64,000 nucleotides of DNA from Valencia hispanica. Taxonomy: Eukaryota; Chordata; Actinopteri; Cyprinodontiformes; Valenciidae. The stretch's first letter is position 1, and each line of letters begins with the position of its first letter. Below are positions 9,897 to 23,235 of this stretch, in pieces. The translations under genes and the position numbers were made by a program. The stretch is from the NCBI GenBank assembly GCA_963556495.2, contig OY747705.1:21292501-21356500 (forward strand). Reading direction: 5' to 3'. The notes under the pieces are model-generated. The model was not told the origin of the DNA, did not search any database, and was given only the letters and a program-made list of their open reading frames with translations.

Positions 9897-11630
9897 AGAC
9901 CACAAAGACAGGTTAACACAATTGTTTTTATAACAATCCTGAATCCCCATTTGCATAATACAAATCATTTTCAATTCACTTCTCTTAACGTCATGTTCAC
10001 CTTGCCTTTGTTTTGTCCTTCCAGGTGCACACTCCAGGATTACACAATGTACTTTCCATTCACCTGAGGAAAGGAAGACTAAAGGGGGAGGAGGAGGAGC
10101 ATTGTGACTATGAACCTATCAGATATCGGAGTGCTGTTTAGTTTAATACAACTTTTACAGTTACCACCTACTGAAACAGATATGTTAAACAACATGGGAA
10201 CAAATTGCGTGTTTGAAAGAATCACATTTTAAAGCAGATGCACTGATTCTTACCTGACCTACATCTCTAAATCTCTGTCCCAGGAAGTTTTTCTGGCACT
10301 GTGATAATGATACTTTTGTATATAAGAAGCACAGGGAGTATTGGCTAACAGGTATGTGAAAGCTGTGATGCTTTGTGATCATGCAAACCCTTGCTCTCAT
10401 TTACACCTTTTACTATTTGTTTTCATAGATTTACAGCAACCTGTGTTTTTTCTTTATTAGTAATTATTCTGTCTTAAAATCTCATCAAAATGAGTACAGA
10501 TTATAAATCAACAAATAAATCTAAACTTGGGTAAATCAAAGTGTATTTCCCAAGTTTATAGACTAAAAAAAACGATGTTTCCAAGAGAAAAGTTTATCTT
10601 GACTCTTTGCCACTTTGTAATTTCACATAAAGCCATAAAATATCACATATGCAATATTTCTTACTAAGCAACCTTAACACACTTAATTTCTAAAATAAAA
10701 TACCTCTGTTCGACACTAAAGGTAAGAAGCAGTTTTGACTTCTTCAATAATCTAATGCCACCTGGTGGAGGTGAGCACAAACTGCAGTTTAACTATTAAA
10801 GAAAGGTCAAAAAGGGTCAAAATGTAAACAATGGCAAAAAAGCAGTTTGCTGAATTGTTGCACACTAAATGACAGTTAAATGTACTATTTGTGGTTTCAT
10901 ATCTCTTTGTCTCATTTCTTTTCCCTGAGTGAGGTTGCCCCCCACAAAGGCCACACACCAGCACCTGAACGTGTGCGTATCATACGTCTTATATGTGTCT
11001 GCACGTGAAAGTGCGTGCATATCTAGGGCGATCTTTTCCTATCTATTTTTACAGCTGGGTTGTGCAGCAGAGTGGTTAGGGTAACGTGCTAGTGGTGTGG
11101 TACTGGTGTTCTCAGGCCTCCGCAAACAAATGACAGTCGATAGGCCAAACTTTTTCCCCCCACAGTTTAACCGCCCAACATGACAGCCAATCCCCACAAC
11201 CAATGGACAAGGTGCGAATTATACAGTGAAAATTGTGGCTGGCAGGAAGCTGAAATCTTGTAGTCTTACCTGCAGTTTTCCTATTTAAAGTAATACCTGC
11301 TATCTGTATAGGTTACAATATCATGTCCATTCTGTTACCTTGGAGGAGATCAATCACATCTGTAATATATGCATTGCCTTGCTAAAGCCCTCATGCACCG
11401 TAAAAAAAAATTTCACATTTTTTTCACTTTACAGTTGCTAAACTGTAAAGTGCAAACTGGTTGTAGATATTTTATGTAATAGATCGATGTTAAGTAGTGT
11501 GTAATTGTAAAGTTGTATAATGTGTAATGTTGCGGTCATTACAGAAGAATGACAAGTCAAAAGTCATTATTTAAAATGGTTGTAGGAAGTTATGTTGGCA
11601 GTTTGCAACAAGTCATACAGTAGACAGCAA
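9897..11630. other. Intergenic stretch without recognised gene
   Basis: Holds scattered short ORFs without family resemblance, a CTC/GGAGG-rich patch near 10090 and a 12-bp hairpin at 11425-11452 (arms cactttacagtt / aactgtaaagtg, loop gcta). Confidence 0.5.
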
Positions 11631-11639
11631 ACATGTGTA

Positions 11640-11910
11640 ATCAGGTGTTCTGATCAGATGGGACCAAATTTAACTTTTTGACCCACATGCAAAATCCTAT
11701 GACTGAGAGAAAAGTGAAACGGCACATCACTCTAAACACAACAGCCCAATGGAAAAACATGGTGGTGGCAACATCATGCTTTGTGGTTTCTTTTTTTCAA
11801 GAGGGTAAACCGATCATGATGAAAAGATGGTTAGAGCAAAACAAAGAGTAGGTTCTGGAAGATAGCCTGTTAGAGGCTTCCAAACACTTGAGATTTGGAA
11901 AGAGGTTCAC
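11640..11910 (+). mobile_element. Tc1-like transposase relic
   Basis: Carries 'aaacatggtggtggcaacat', 'catgctttgtggtttctttt' and 'gaggcttccaaacacttgag', degraded versions of the Tc1 transposase DDE region. Frame is broken. Confidence 0.6.
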
Positions 11911-12274
11911 TGTCACCAAAACCTATTAGTGCTGGAATGACCCAATAAAGAGCATTTGTTGCTAGTTTGTGACATATTTTAAAATTTAGAATCAAACAAT
12001 TCCTGGTCACAGTATAAGCTTGAGCTATTTTTGTAAATAGGGGCAAAAAAGCAGGTCTCTCCACTATCATGCTCAGCATGAGGGATTGCTGTAAAGTGAA
12101 AAAAGTTAAGGAAATAATAATAGTAAGACATAACTATAAGGTGAAAAACAAAACTCATTATGTGCAGAAAACAGACCACAGTGCATTAATTCTAAGTCAG
12201 AAATCTTTAAGCTGGACCTCTTTAAAATGCATAAAACGACAACACCCGTTGGTTTAATTGCTGTATACACAGAC

Positions 12275-12282
12275 TTACGTAA
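12275..12282. promoter_or_regulatory. Perfect D-box (TTACGTAA)
   Basis: The palindrome CTTACGTAAG contains the consensus bound by NFIL3 and PAR-bZIP factors. It lies about 3 kb upstream of the flippase start and 13 kb upstream of the first NFIL3-like gene, in repeat-rich DNA. One such site is expected by chance in a window this size. Confidence 0.25.
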
Positions 12283-12289
12283 GACATTT

Positions 12290-12720
12290 GTAATTTGTTA
12301 TCATTATTCATCTCGGTCCTCAAGAAACTCACTGTCATGGAGTCAAAAGATTAAAGGCCTGCCCTCTGAAGAACTGGTGAACCCCCTGCAGTTTGCCCAC
12401 CAGGTAAACAGGTCGGTAGATGATGCCGTCAACCTGGGACTACACTTCATCCTGTACCACCTTAACCACCCAGGGATGTACATCAGGAAGCTGTTTGTGG
12501 ACGTCAGCTCTGCCATCAACACCATCAACCCAGACTTCTTTAATAAGACTACCCAGTACACGGTACTGGTTTCCGCCTGTCATTGGATCACCGTCATCCT
12601 GACTGACTGCCAGCAGCAGGTGAGGATGGAGAGCATCTTCTCCCTCACAAGAACCATCAGCACTTCCAGTTGCCAGGAACCATGGTTTCTTGGGACCAGA
12701 GATTGCACTCACACATAGAC
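12290..12720 (+). mobile_element. Non-LTR retrotransposon reverse-transcriptase fragment
   Basis: One open frame reads NPLQFAHQVNRSVDDAVNLG, then LFVDVSSAINTINPDFF, ITVILTDCQQQVR and SLTRTIST. This is the RT palm region of fish LINEs (QFAYxxNRSxxDA, LFIDFSSAFNTI). The following catalytic YxDD segment is absent and the coding sense is lost after 12718. The LINE clade was not determined. Confidence 0.75.
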
Positions 12721-12724
12721 ACTT

Positions 12725-14160
12725 TCCACCAAGCACTGAACTCCTACACACCTGCAATCCATCAAGCCCAAACAGCTCAAGTTTAAGAGGAGCTGTCTGT
12801 CAGTCATGTTATGCCTGAGTGTCAACCCCTCAAGTAATCTGCTCAAATTGTCTTTGTTTCCTTTTTCTCAAAATTAACCAAGTGTTCTCTGTGTTCTTCA
12901 AGGTCTCCTTCCTTGGTTTTGCTCAGAATCTCTTTTATGTGAAGCTTCCTGGATGTTCTCCTCTGACCTTCTCGTGCAATAACCCTCAGGACAACTAGCC
13001 CTCATGACCAGCAGCTGGCAGCTCTTTTATTTGTGGACCCTCCAAGCGCTTACCTGGCTATACTCCAGTGCCTCCTGGAAGTTTAACACATGTGAGTCAG
13101 AAGTTTGCTACAAAACATGACACAACTTAATTTTAAGGGGGTATTTTAGGTGAAGGTGCAAAAAACTTTGGAAGGAGCAAACTTTTGTTTTCAACATTTT
13201 GCAAATAAAAAATCAGTGAGTCTGCATTTGCCTTCGGACCTAAACCCCATTCAGCTGGATGGTGAACCTTCCTTTCAGTCTAAGCTGTTTTTCAGTCTGT
13301 ACTGCGTGTGGGGTTTTTCATCCCAAGATTGACATTCCTTTAGCTCAATCTAAACTCCTATCATCTTTGACTTTCTTAGTTGTCCCTACTGAGGAAAAAA
13401 CATTCTCAGAGTATGTTTTACTGAGCAAAGTGTATTTTCAGGGTGATAGGCAGTGTTACTTTTGTATGACGGTATATATTTTGGTTTCAAATGATGAGAG
13501 CACCTTATTCCATAGGTTTGTGTCCCTTACATTGCTTGTGCTAAACAGGACTACTTAAGGATTTATTCATGCAACTTTTCCACTGAGGCCAAATTTATGG
13601 TGTACATGCCTAAATAAGGGTGCAGTTGACAGGTTCTCCACCTCAGAGGTGGATCTCAGCATCTCCTCAAGAGTTACTGTTGGACTCTCAGCTCCTTCTC
13701 TCTTTTCTTCTTGACAAACCATTTGGCTTAGAGAGATGGGCACGTCAAGTTGTGCTATACTTTCCTTTTCTACATGATGGAATGAAAAGTGATTCATGAG
13801 ATGTTTAAAGTTGTATTTTTTTAATAACCTAAGCCTACTTTAAAAGCCACAACTTGATACTCTACATGTCTGGTATTTCCCTTCGTCTCTGTGATGTTTG
13901 TTCACTAATATCCTTCACAGAACAGCTAAAGTCAAACTAAGATTCAATTATACATGGGTGGGCTCTATAATAAAATGAAATGACTTTTGTTTAGAGGTAT
14001 CATAGTGATGTGAGTTGAATACAAAAGCACACCACAGTTTTGTAAAAACGTATTGAAAACATTTCTTTTACTTTCACTTCATAATCAAACTACTTTTGTT
14101 TGGTAGTTCTCAAAATGTCCACAAAAAATACATTAAAGTTGGAGGTTATAACATGATAAA
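12725..14160. other. Intergenic stretch without recognised gene
   Basis: No domain, splice-coherent exon set or repeat terminus recognised; short ORFs here look random. Confidence 0.4.
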
Positions 14161-14164
14161 ACAT

Positions 14165-14853
14165 TTAAAGGGATATTCCACCTCTAAGCCAAAATGTGTC
14201 TTTTGCCATATTTCCCATAGTTAGATAAGTGAGAAAAAAACATTTTATAACCAGGTCTGTAAGCCGCTGCTGCAAGGCGCAAGGACATGATACAGCGGTC
14301 CCTGAAAACCACCTGCTTCTGTAAACACACACACATGCATTACTACTGGTTCGAACAGGTAGGGCCTTTGAATTTGGGAATCAAAGAAGTCATCATCTTC
14401 GTCTGTCATGTACCCTGCCATTGTTGTTGCAAGTTATGCTGTACCGGGTAGTAGCCATGCATGTGTGTTTGCTTACAGAAGCGGGTGGCTTAGGGACCAC
14501 TGCATCTTGCAGCAGCGGCTTACAGGGGTGCTTTATCGTAATGTAGTCCCAAGTCTAAAACGGTTCCTGTAATTCCTTGGTGCTACTTCTTACTTTTCAT
14601 TTGCAGTCGATATGATTATTGAGTTCACCAGTAAAAACGGCAATCATTATTGATTAATTTTAATCACTTTTGTACACAAAATGCTATTGGGTACCACTTA
14701 CTTACATTGCTTTATGCTAAGCTAAAGCAAACAGACTGCTGCCAGATCGGGAGAATTACGGGGCTGGTTATAAAAGGCTTTTTTCTCACTTATCTAACTC
14801 TGGGGAATATGGCCAAAGACAAATTTTGGCTTAGAGGTGGAATATCTCTTTAA
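14165..14853. mobile_element. Long-TIR MITE flanked by TTAA (Kolobok/piggyBac-like)
   Basis: The ends AGGGATATTCCACC and, inverted, AGAGATATTCCACC sit inside TTAA on both sides (14165-14168, 14850-14853). About 90 bp of terminal sequence (14169-14253) is inverted at 14766-14849. A second inner inverted pair ('gtaagccgctgctgcaag', 14270s, and 'cttgcagcagcggcttac', 14500s) makes most of the element fold back. No transposase. TTAA duplication points to Kolobok or piggyBac; the AGGG start fits Kolobok better (inference). Confidence 0.75.
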
Positions 14854-14859
14854 AGGGTA

Positions 14860-15715
14860 TCAGAACTTTGCAAGGCCCTATATGTGTATTTATAAAAGGG
14901 GGATTTGATTAAAACATTCTTTATATGTGTGTTCTTTTGTTTGTAAATTTAAGGTGGGTTGATTGCCCTGAGTTTCTTTACATTGTTTTGCAGCTTCATT
15001 ATTTTGCTCACTGTAGAGTGTTTTTTGTAATCACTGTCAGATGTGTGGTTAATGTGTGGCCTGTAGTAGGATGCAGGACCATTTGTCTTGATCTGATCTT
15101 GAACATTTTTTTTAAATCTGATATATTGATTTCTTAATGAAGCTTTAAAACAGTCATACAGCTGGAGTGGGCAACACTTTTCTCAATTGCAAGTAGTGTA
15201 CACATTAGTGTGGTGTACTAAGAGTCAACCAGTCAAACAAAAATACAGGATGACACCAGGTAAACACCACATAAAAACAACTTATAAATAGCTTTAAGGT
15301 GCATAAATGGCAAGTAACACCAGTTGAGATCAGTGAAACCGGTTCATGCAGCCTCTGTGAACCGAAGCTTTTTTGTGAAAGCTAAAGCCATTGCTTATTT
15401 ACATCAACACGTTTCAAATTCTTCGAACTGACTAAATAGCAAGGATGTCATTTCACACATACAGACACATTTCAAACTTGTTTAGTTGTATCTAGTTATG
15501 ATTCACAGTTCTGGTGTCACATTAGCTTAAGTGAGAAATACGAGGAGGGGACATTAAATTTTACTTCCCTTTTCTAATGAAAATAGGCTATTAAAGATGA
15601 TGTGGCTTTAAGATTACATTTTCCTCTACAGTAAACAGGATGCTACTTGTCTGATTATACCATTATAGTACATAATTACTTCTTGATTTAAGTCAGCGAA
15701 TGTTTCATCTGCAGA
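14860..15715. other. Intergenic stretch without recognised gene
   Basis: AT-rich, no recognised coding or repeat signature. Confidence 0.4.
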
Positions 15716-15717
15716 TA

Positions 15718-16247
15718 GATATAGAAGATATACCTGGTCTGGTATCCTGCTTGGCTGCAATGCCCTGTTAGACGGGGGGCATCGACTGGGATGATGCTCC
15801 CAGTAACTGAACATCCACTGTGTCCTGTTATCAACTTTTTACTTTCTGTAACATAGAAAGTTCTCTTAAATCAGATCTTCTGTTCCTTCTGTGTTTCTGC
15901 TCTGTCTTCTCAAACCCCCAGACGGTCGTGGCAGATGGCCGCTCCTACTGAGCCTGGTTCTGTTGGAGGTTTCTTCCTGTTAAAGGAGAGTTTTTCCTCT
16001 CCACCGTCGCTACATGCTTGCTCAGTATGAGGGATTGCTGAAGGATTGCTGTGGTTGGAAAGTCTGCATCAACGGGGCCCAACCTCACGCCAATGACTGA
16101 CGCAATCTGCTGGGATTCCTTAAATAGGAAACTTTTTAACTGATTGGAATGTTTGTATAAATGTATTGAAATGACTTCTTGTTAAGTACCTTGAGAAGAC
16201 ATCTGTTGTGAATTTGCGCTATATAAATAAACTGAATTGAATTGAAT
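15718..16247 (+). mobile_element. L2-type LINE 3' end (5'-truncated)
   Basis: Closely matches, in opposite orientation, the 3'UTRs at 41652-42165 and 51001-51500 ('gctcctactgagcctggttc', 'ctacatgcttgctcagtatg', 'aatttgcgctatataaataa'). It ends in the family's TGAAT repeats. Non-coding remnant of about 0.5 kb. Confidence 0.9.
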
Positions 16248-16249
16248 AT

Positions 16250-19200
16250 ATTTTGTCATTGTTTAATCATAGTACGTTTTAGGCAAACATTTTGACACAG
16301 CCTACAATATGGTATTTTCTCCATCTTTTTCTTCTAAATATAAAAACAGTTTTGATGTGTGTAATATTACTTAACATCGTAAAAATAGGAGATGTTAATT
16401 GTCTTTCTAAATTGGAAGATGTTTTGAACGGTGAACACTGTTTATAGTGGTGACTTCTAAAAACCTGGCCATTTTGAGCCAAGATGGCTCAGATCTGTGA
16501 GAAGGACATTGACACGTCTGATGTTGGTATACAAGATGGCATTTTATTTTAGATCTCACTGGCAGGCCTTTAGAGCAACTCTTTCTTCAATGCAGTGAGT
16601 GTGAGAAAGCCCTGTCTGTGGGAAGCTACACAACTCTCTAGTCTTCAGGACCTACATATATTGCTACTCTAAGCTTGTCATGTGACTACATTCAAAATTC
16701 GCTGCAGTTGCAAGGAAAGAAGCGACATCCTCCACACTCTGAGGTTTAGCTTCCTGTAAAAAGTGGTTAGCAGCTCAGCTGTAAGTTAAGGAGAAAGAAT
16801 CATTCCAGCAGACGTCTACCTCAACAATCACTTTTATGACCTTCTTCAAAGGTGTCAGAGAAGAAAGCTGCTTAAGCTTGGCAAACACACTTATGTTAAA
16901 TAGGTTACAATGAAGAGAAATTAAAGCAGAGGGCTGTTGCCAGAAGTAGATCATAGGTAAGGTGGGAGCTTTTTCATGTGAGGAGTGAGGTAACACAACA
17001 AAGTTTACAGGAACAAGGTAATCTGACTAACCACCACTTATGAGTCACCTGTGGGTATCGTTTTTTCAAATGAAATTTGTTTGTGAACATTAACAGGCTA
17101 GAATTAAGATCTCAGTTTCCAGGCCCTGCTGTGGATTTATGACTAAATGTGAAATCTATATGAAAAGGAGGGGGATAGGATCAATTCCGATAATTGGATA
17201 ACAATAGATGCACCAATCAGAATCAATTTTTTTCACTCACCAGTTTTTGCACAGATTTAATCTGCCAATACTGATTTTGGCCAATTTCTCTTTAAGAACT
17301 ATAATATAAGATGAAATATAAGAACAGCATAAACATTTTTTTCCATCCTTCCTGCTGTGACAAATTGCTGTTTATTTCTATTAGAAGCAGAAGGGATGAA
17401 GGTCATTTTACTTAATAAATACTTTAAATGGCACATTTCTAAAGTATCTTTAGCATGTTATATTAGAGATTTGCTCTGTTAGTGAGACCGGAATGACATA
17501 AATAGAAGTCTCTGTGTGGATTCTCTGGAGAATCTAGAACCTGTCTTTTCTTTTGAGATTTCCCAGAAGCTGCCAACATTTCTAGATCCATCTTGATCCA
17601 TAACAGAAAGAGGTATTAAACATAGCAGCTGTGCTGTACCTCGGTTACACCCCGACTCACCAACCAATATAGTCACACTGAGTTTTATAGAGGCAAGGCA
17701 GCTTTGCAGGTTGAAGGAGTAATGTAGTGGGGAAGTATGGTTTATGAGATGCATGTGATAGAAGGTGAGATATGATTTAAATTTGAACCATTTGCTCAGC
17801 CAACAACGGCATCGCACCACAAATTTCATCCCCTATTATGTTTTTGAAAATAATTCTGTAGGAAGACTGAAAAGTCAAACCATTACAAAGCCCTATGTGA
17901 CCAGACAATGTGAATTGCAGCCAAATCTAACCAGTGAGCACAGTGGTTACTCAGTAGAAGCTGAAGACCTTGCGGTTGGCCCCCACTTATCTAGCTCCAG
18001 ATATTCTACATGCGCAAGAAAGGATTTAATCCTAAACAAGCTTACTAGAGCAGGTGGGATTCTTTATTAAACACTTTATACACATTTATGACATTGGGCT
18101 GCTTCAGAGCTTAGAGCCTTGTATGTAGAAATATATGGATTGAGAGAGAAACCAGGTGTGATCGGAACCAGAATGTTGGGAAATTGGGACTTATGAAATA
18201 TTATATCATTTTAGTCACACATAAGTCTCTAGTGCACGTTTTTGTGCACTGAGAGGATATACTCTATATATATTAAAAAAGGGGAAAAGGGTTAAGATTT
18301 TTCATGGCTAAACTGCATGGTTAACACAAAAGGAGGGATTATATGCAAAATCATTACTATGACAAAAGCAAAGCAAAGTCTCTATGAAGAGAAATAGGAG
18401 GAGTTGAGGCGCCAGACATCCATAGGCTTTATTTGGACTTCTTTCACGTTTCCAGGCTTATCTCTTACTCCCGCTGTCCATGTGAAAGCAGGTGGAACCG
18501 AGCTCCCCATGAAGGACCTTGAATGGAGCCGGGCGAATACCTCTCTTCGGCCTCTGCTTGCTGTAAACTGAAGAAGCTGTCTCCAAATGTCTGAAGAACA
18601 ACTCCAGTCTCCAGCCTGAAGTGTCTGTTGCATATCAGGCATAGGCTGTCCTCTGGGCCTTAGGCTTCCTCTAGCAGGAAAAGCTATAGTGGCTTGCTTC
18701 TTTTAAATGTCTTGGCATTTATAATAGACACTTTTGACAACGTTATTAAGCGGGGTGCTGATGTCAATGTTGCTTGACAGCTCTGCACTACCAGCTTTAT
18801 TTTTTGGAAACACGCAGCTGTGGGATATTGCCATCTCCACTTTATGAATGGGAGGAAGGAACTCGAGGCGCCTATGCTCTGCAGGTTTACGATGAAGATG
18901 TTTGGTAAAAAAAGACTTTTGATTCCTCCTCCCTCCTGAACAACATACACATTGAAGGGGGTTGTCAACCTGTTGGCAATTACATATGTTACTTTCATTT
19001 TTTAATCTAAAAACTAATCGCATATTTTTTTTCTTGAATCTCTTGTTCTAATGATTTTTATTGTAGCCCAGATTAACCTGCTAATATCAAATCCTGAGCT
19101 TGGAATGACTGTGTAAAATGTATGACTGAAGAAAAATAAATCACAAATTAATTTGTGTTTAAAAAAAGGTGAAACCTAAAAAATGTGTTTTTAAAAGTGT

Positions 19201-22090
19201 TCTTTGAAGTATCCTACAATGTGTAAAGTGTTTGGTTTTAAAGCCAAGCAAAGTTTTTTGCTTTGAAATGGTAGCAAATGAAACATCTTTTTGTTTTAAT
19301 TTGCTTAATTTAATTTTTTTTTTTTTTTTACAACCACTACATTGTAGAACTGCTGCCTTCCTGAGGCATACAGAAGGTGTTGACTTTAGTGATGTGCAGG
19401 ACAAAGTATGATCAAATTTAACAATCTTTTAAACATAACAAAATAAGTACTATCAAAACATCCTAAGAGATACATTGTATGTATATTAGCAAACAGATAA
19501 CAGGACTGAGTCCTTCACACATCATATTTCATAATAGGCTGCTTGTTCTTGGACAGATCTGGGTTAACTAATGGCATAAGACTTGTCTGAACCATGACAA
19601 GTTACCAGAGAAAAACCACTGAAACAGAAGGTCAGACGATGCTACAAACAAGAGTGATTGAGCAAACAAGACGTGAGTGACTAAATCCCTCCTTGCTTAA
19701 AAGAAAAACTCAACTCAGCCTGGATTTGGTTCAGACATGACAAAGCTAGAAAGTATTTCTTGTTGGAACTTCATTTTCTGCCACGCATACTGATACACTG
19801 GATGAGACGCTTAATAGGCAGCTAGATCCAACCATAGCTTTCTGTTAAATTGAAATAGTTCACAAACTATGTAAACAAGTATGATTTGAATAAAATTATG
19901 TATACTTTTTATTTTTAATTTCAATGCATTTCAGGCATAATAAAAAAGCTTCTGGTTCACAAAAGGCTTTAATAGTTAGAATACTCAAAATGATGAACAG
20001 TATCTAAAGACATATCACTGTAATATGTTTTTAATTTTCTTTTCTAAAACTGATGCTCAAAAACTGAAGCAGTGAATGAAATACTAATAAAAGATTTAGT
20101 CCGAAGAGTGTATTTTAATAGCAGTAACTTTAAATATACTCTATACAAGCTGACCAGGTTCTCAAGCCTCCTTCAGTGTTGCTATATGCATCTTCTTTCT
20201 GGGCATTTGTTTACCCAGAGTTTCGAGGGGCCCACAGAAGCACGTCAACAGGTTTTGATGTTTTGAGTGTAGCCGGATGGGTGGTAAACCATAAACTGTT
20301 TGGATTGTTTTCAATGGCAGGTAATTAGTCAAAGCTGAAGGAATGGTGAAAGACAAAAATGAAAAAAACATGTGGCTTACCTGTAAGCAAGATAAAGAAT
20401 CCGCTTTAAAAAAAATTCTGAATAGACTCAGAGAGAAAAGCTGAAACAATCCACTTTACAGAAGCTGGTGCTGTTTTTGCTGAGCAACAGGACTAAACCC
20501 CAGACCACTTCACTGTAATGTCCAGCACTGTAACTCATTCCAAGTTTTCTATTTACCGCTTTTTCATAAATTCTTAATGCAGTTATTGTAGGTAAAATAC
20601 CATTCTGGGGTACTTTTACAGTATTAGTAGCATTTCGTACAATGGCAAACTTTTACATACAAATATAAAATAAGTAACATTGATTAAACCAGGATATATA
20701 TTTTGCTAAAGATTCCTCAGTAACAGTGTGAAGGCTTTTAGATGTACGAAAGTCTGTATGGTCGAAAGATTGAGACCTGGCTATATGAATCTGCAGGAAA
20801 CAACAGTGATATCATCAACATAAAAGCCATTAAAACATATGCGGCTCATGATCAGTAATCCAAATGAAGAAATCAAGTGCAACATGCTGTCAGGATGTGG
20901 GTCTTGCATGCAAACCCACCACCACAAAGGTTTCTGAGCATTTATTTGTGCACATTGTCAATTAACCATCCTGAAATAGAACAAAATCAACTCAGCACTG
21001 AGTAATATTGCAAAGTACCCCTGAATAATTATTAAAGTATACATATTTGTTCTGATTTCACCCTGCAGGACCAAAGAAGAAGGATACATTTTCATCACAG
21101 AGTTGGTCTTGACATTATAGCTTCTCTCACTGTATGCTCTTCTGTTGTAATTTTCCACTTCTACAAGGCAACAAACTCATCACATGTATTTCATCAAGTC
21201 TGCTTATGGGACTGTCTCTTTAAAAATCTGAGGAAAGTCTTTTCTGAAGACAAAAATCTGACTGTTGAGACATGGCTGAATGTGGCGTGTGTGGTCACAG
21301 TGAGTCAGACTGAAAAATCTGCTGGAGTTTTCTATAAACACCTGATAAAACACCCTCAACCAACCATCATCAAAAGCCCCCCCTCCCTTACCCCTCCACT
21401 GATCTGGACAGCCCCCAAGCTCTGAACACCACAAGATTGACTGTAAACTGCACAAGAAGGAGCTACAATGCATTGTGGTTTTCCATTTCAGTGGCATTGT
21501 TTTTGCAGTTATGCCACTTGGAGGGGAAAGGTTGTTTTTATGCCAGAGGTGAGAGGGCTACCTCAATTAAAATTATTTTTACAGCAGTCAAAATGGTTAA
21601 AATGTAATAAATAAATATGTTCTTGTATGTGGGTTAACTTATTACTTTGGCAAAGTGGAACTCTACACAACAAATGATGAGAAGTTATGAGGGATGTAAG
21701 TGATGAAGTGATGGATTCTGTACCAGAAGATGAAAGTGTAATAGAAAGAAATGGACTGAGAATCACCTTTACCATGCAGACGGTACAAAACTGGAACACA
21801 CTGTCGGAAACCTAACTATCACTGGCAGTGTGCATAAAATTTGGCATTGAACACCCACACTATCAAAAGCATAATGCTGGTTAAAAACAACTTTATATGT
21901 TGAGAAGAAACCATGTACAGTTGCATGGAAAAGTATCCACTTTGTAGCCACAGTCTATATTAATTTGGATTTCAAAAAAACAAAGCAGTGTCTAATTGTG
22001 AAGTGGACGAAAAAAGATCGAAGGTTTTTAAACATGTCTAAAAAAATGGGGGAAATGTCCATCCATCTCTTTAAAGCTACTGAAGCAGGG
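16250..22090. other. Long intergenic stretch without recognised gene
   Basis: No convincing exon or family was found. Position 18382-18642 on the minus strand holds an 86-codon ORF (TLQAGDWSCSSDIWRQLLQF, SSVPPAFTWTAGVRDKPGN) with coding-like composition that I cannot assign. Position 21915-21940 resembles the terminus of a Tc1-type element ('gttgcatggaaaagtatcca'). Confidence 0.4.
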
Positions 22091-22094
22091 TAGT

Positions 22095-22420
22095 AATTAT
22101 AAACCTTGGATGTTGGATGCCCAACTTCTTACAAGAAAACCATTCTGTGATTATTTGGAGGAGCAGATCAAGTTGTTTTTTGAAACACACGATAAAGATG
22201 ACATCTTGTCTCTTTTACTGTGAGAAACTTTCAAAGTGTATGCGAGAGGTTGGGTAATTTCCTTTCAATCTCCTGGGGGGGAAAAAACACACCCCAAAAA
22301 ACGTTGCAACTCTGAAAGCATACAACTAGAAGCTCAAAAACAAAAGTTAGATTCTGAGAACGCCAGACAATCTTCAATCCAACCTACACAGTATATCTAC
22401 CCAAAAGTACAAACTCAATA
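22095..22420 (+). mobile_element. L1-type LINE fragment (upstream part)
   Basis: Broken frames give FCDYLEEQIKLFFETHDKDD, then ETFKVYARGWVISFQS and QLEAQKQKLDSENARQSS. This is the region between the endonuclease and RT of L1 ORF2 (xxWExxKAxxRGxxIxYxS). One stop separates 'LLL' from 'ETFK'. It is cut at 22420 by an L2-like copy. Confidence 0.7.
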
Positions 22421-23235
22421 AATTGCTATCCAGGTGTAGTAATGGACTCAGACCTGAACCTCCAGGGTCACATAAAGGCAATAACAAGGTCAGCCTTCTA
22501 TCATCTGAAGAACATTTATAGGATTAAAGGACAGATGTTGCAACAGGACCTGGAAAAACTCATCCATGTGTTTATATTTAGTCAGATTGATTAGGGCAAC
22601 AGCGTCCCAACCAGCGTCTGCCTAAAAAGTTAATCAGAGAGCGCCAGCTGATCCAGAAGGCTGCTGCTCGCATACTCACTACAACCAGGAAAGTAGAGCA
22701 CATCACCCCAGTTCTAAAGTCCTTACACTGGCTCCCTGTAGCTCAGAGAATAGACTTTAAAATACTTTTACTAGTTTATAAATCATTACATGGCTTAGCA
22801 CCAAAATATGTTGAAGACCTGTTGTCATGGTACCAACCACCAAGACCCCTCAGGTCCTCCAACTCTAGCCTACTAAACATCCCTGGACTCAGAACTAAAC
22901 ATGGAGAAGCAGCTTTCACTTTTTATGCTCCCCTTATCTGGAACAGACTTCCTGACGAGTGCAGAGCTGCTGAAACTCTGAACTGCTTTAAATCGAGACT
23001 AAAAACCCATCTGTTTAGAATTGCCTTTGAGTAAATGCTTGATGTCATATGTATGAAATGTGTTCATGCTCTCTTGCTTTTTTTATTTTTCTCTTGCTTT
23101 ATTGTGTATCATGTGTAATGTGTGTTTCTTTTATGTGTTTTTTTAAAATCACCAAATCATGTAATGCACCTTGAATTACCCTGCTGTTGAAAGTGTGCTA
23201 TACAAATGAAATTGCCTTGCCTTGCCTTGCCTATG
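22421..23235 (+). mobile_element. L2-like LINE 3' part inserted in L1 fragment
   Basis: Encodes, with stops and frame breaks, the ORF2 C-terminus: a degraded 'CNS' block near 22590, RQLIQKAAARI, LKSLHWLPV, and finally GLRTKHGEAAFTFYAPLIWN and LPDECRAAETLNCFKSRLKT. The stop at 23032-23034 closes the family's natural C-terminus. The 3' tail ends in CCTTG repeats (23213-23231). Confidence 0.85.

Noticed and set aside
11425..11452. 12-bp hairpin as a microRNA or terminator
   Set aside because: Stem too short for a microRNA precursor and located in AT-rich intergenic DNA.
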